Assembly: GCA_009843585.1 (NCBI GenBank)
Contig: VYDC01000096.1
Location: 17,448 to 25,039 of the forward strand
Reading direction: 5' to 3'
DNA: 7,592 bases
DNA from: Chloroflexota bacterium
GTDB taxonomy: Bacteria; Chloroflexota; Dehalococcoidia; UBA2979
Below the pieces are notes generated by a model. It was not told the DNA's origin and made no database searches. It was given only the letters and a program-made list of their open reading frames with translations. Below are positions 6,521 through 7,592 of the stretch, piece after piece. The stretch's first letter is position 1. Every line of letters starts with the position of its first letter. The position numbers and the translations under genes were made by a program.

Positions 6521-7592
6521 CTACGGCAGGAAGCGCAGCGGATTCACGATGTAGCCGTTGCGGCGGATCTCGAAGTGCACGTGCGGGCCGGTCGAGCGGC
6601 CGGTGTTGCCGCTCACGCCGATGATCTGTCCCTGAGCCACGGTCTCGCCGATAGAGACGTAGACCTCCGAGAAGTGCGCGTAGCGCGTCTCGTAGCCGCC
6701 CGCGTGCACGATGTCGACGTAGAGCCCGTAGGAGCAGCAGAGATCGCCGCCGGCGAAGACGACCTGCCCCGCCTGCGCGGCGGCGACGGGCACGTACGGG
6801 GCGTTGATGTCGATGCCGAGCGGGTGCGTCGGCCCGAAGTAGGAGGTGATGAGATCGACCACGGGCCAGATGAAGCCCGTCGACGAGGCCTCGCGCGAGA
6901 CGATCACGATCGACGACTGCCACGGGGGCGGGATCCGCTCGCCGCCCACGACGAGCAGCGTGTCCCCCTCGGTCAGCACGTTGGGATTGGCGATCGCGTT
7001 GGCCGGGAAGTCGAGAATGTCCTGAACGGCGGCCTCGTAGATCTCCGCGATCTCCGTGAGCGTCTGCCCGAACCGGACGTCGTGCAGGATCCCCTCCACG
7101 CTCGGAACCCGCAGCACATCGCCGATCGTCAGCAGGTCGGCGTCGTCGACGACGTGGATGTTGTTCCAGATGATGAAGTCCGACCGGACGCCGAACTTCT
7201 GCGCGATGCCGCTGATGGTGTCGCCCGCCGTGATCTCGTAGCGGAAGAACTTGGGGAGCACCTGCGGCGTGCGCGCCTCGGGCACGGCGACGCGGGCGAG
7301 AGCCCGGCTCTGCTTCTCCTCGAGCGCGGCCAGGGTCAGCCCGGTCCGGTCGGCCGCCTCCAGCAGCTCCCCGGCCGCGACCGGCGGCGTGACGGTGGTG
7401 AGCGTGACGGGGTACGCCTCGAGCGCGCGCGGCTCGACGATGAGCGCCGTCGCCGGGAGGCCGGGGACCGTGAGCTGCTGGAGCTGGAGCGGGGGCGGCG
7501 GCGCGGCCTCCACCTCGGACGGCTCGGCCGCGGGGAGGAAGCCGCTGGCGAACACGAATGCCGCGATCACGGAGAGCAACGAGGAATTCCTC
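6521..7592 (-). CDS. Exported LysM-domain M23 metallopeptidase, 5' end outside window
   Basis: Peptidoglycan endopeptidase of the lysostaphin/LytM type, or a non-enzymatic divisome regulator of the same fold. The frame is open to the right edge; a TTG at 7579 could be mistaken for a start, but the frame continues upstream (Arg-Asn-Ser-Ser) into what looks like the n-region of a signal peptide, so the real start is beyond 7592. Numbering from that TTG: hydrophobic export segment 2-17, Pro-rich linker 18-45, first LysM about 113-159 (ITAGDTISGIAQKFGV...IGDVLRVP), second LysM about 165-212 (FGQTLTEIAEIYEA...EGDTLLVV), M23 domain about 237-350. Metal and catalytic residues seen: His252 and Asp257 in HPLGID, His302 in YAHFS, and His333/His335 in GPHVHFEI. 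A Cys-Cys pair (281-282) is in the barrel. LysM repeats bind glycan and place the protein in the cell envelope. It is convergent with the reductase gene and apparently unrelated to it. Confidence 0.92.
   Translation of the reverse strand, partial: RNSSLLSVIAAFVFASGFLPAAEPSEVEAAPPPPLQLQQLTVPGLPATALIVEPRALEAYPVTLTTVTPPVAAGELLEAADRTGLTLAALEEKQSRALARVAVPEARTPQVLPKFFRYEITAGDTISGIAQKFGVRSDFIIWNNIHVVDDADLLTIGDVLRVPSVEGILHDVRFGQTLTEIAEIYEAAVQDILDFPANAIANPNVLTEGDTLLVVGGERIPPPWQSSIVIVSREASSTGFIWPVVDLITSYFGPTHPLGIDINAPYVPVAAAQAGQVVFAGGDLCCSYGLYVDIVHAGGYETRYAHFSEVYVSIGETVAQGQIIGVSGNTGRSTGPHVHFEIRRNGYIVNPLRFLP

Noticed and set aside
7581..7592. Perfect 12-base palindrome GAGGAATTCCTC at the right edge
   Set aside because: It lies inside the open frame of the peptidase's export signal (reading Arg-Asn-Ser-Ser) and has no neighbouring regulatory context; probably chance.

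Overview
The window is very GC-rich bacterial DNA with dense, leaderless-looking spacing and no mobile elements, RNA genes or CRISPR arrays that I can see. Several features hint at Chloroflexota, perhaps a high-GC Dehalococcoidia-like lineage: a chaperone operon in the order hrcA-grpE-dnaK under a CIRCE operator, a two-LysM M23 peptidase with a Cys-Cys-Ser-Tyr-Gly segment, a UlaG-like metallo-beta-lactamase-fold protein and a deazaflavin (F420)-type reductase. This assignment is from remembered family resemblance, not from a search, and other GC-rich phyla (Actinomycetota, deep 'deltaproteobacterial' lineages) are not excluded.

Layout. Positions 1-3290, minus strand: a heat-shock operon reading right to left. 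It has a sigma70-type promoter, a CIRCE operator, hrcA (repressor), grpE (nucleotide exchange factor) and dnaK (Hsp70, running off the left edge). HrcA would bind CIRCE and repress its own operon, and DnaK with GrpE would do the folding work. The dnaK reading frame lacks 14 codons that are otherwise near-universal, immediately before the phosphate-2 motif of the ATPase domain. This is the strongest anomaly in the window.

Positions 3363-6426, plus strand, divergent from the heat-shock operon: an ECF-type sigma factor overlapping fabH by 4 bases, then an MBL-fold protein whose metal site looks degenerate, then a small F420-type quinone/nitro reductase. The sigma factor and fabH are very likely co-translated. 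The other two are co-directional with gaps of 84 and 109 bases and may or may not be in the same transcript.

Positions 6521-7592, minus strand, convergent with the reductase: an exported LysM/M23 cell-wall peptidase whose start lies beyond the right edge. No gene-free stretch exceeds 300 bases; the largest is the divergent promoter region (about 280 bases between the hrcA and sigma-factor starts), which holds the CIRCE, the hrcA promoter and a weak promoter for the plus-strand genes.

I see no clearly new defence or biosynthetic system. What deserves a second look is the DnaK deletion, the altered MBL metal site, the extended CIRCE palindrome and the sigma factor-fabH coupling.
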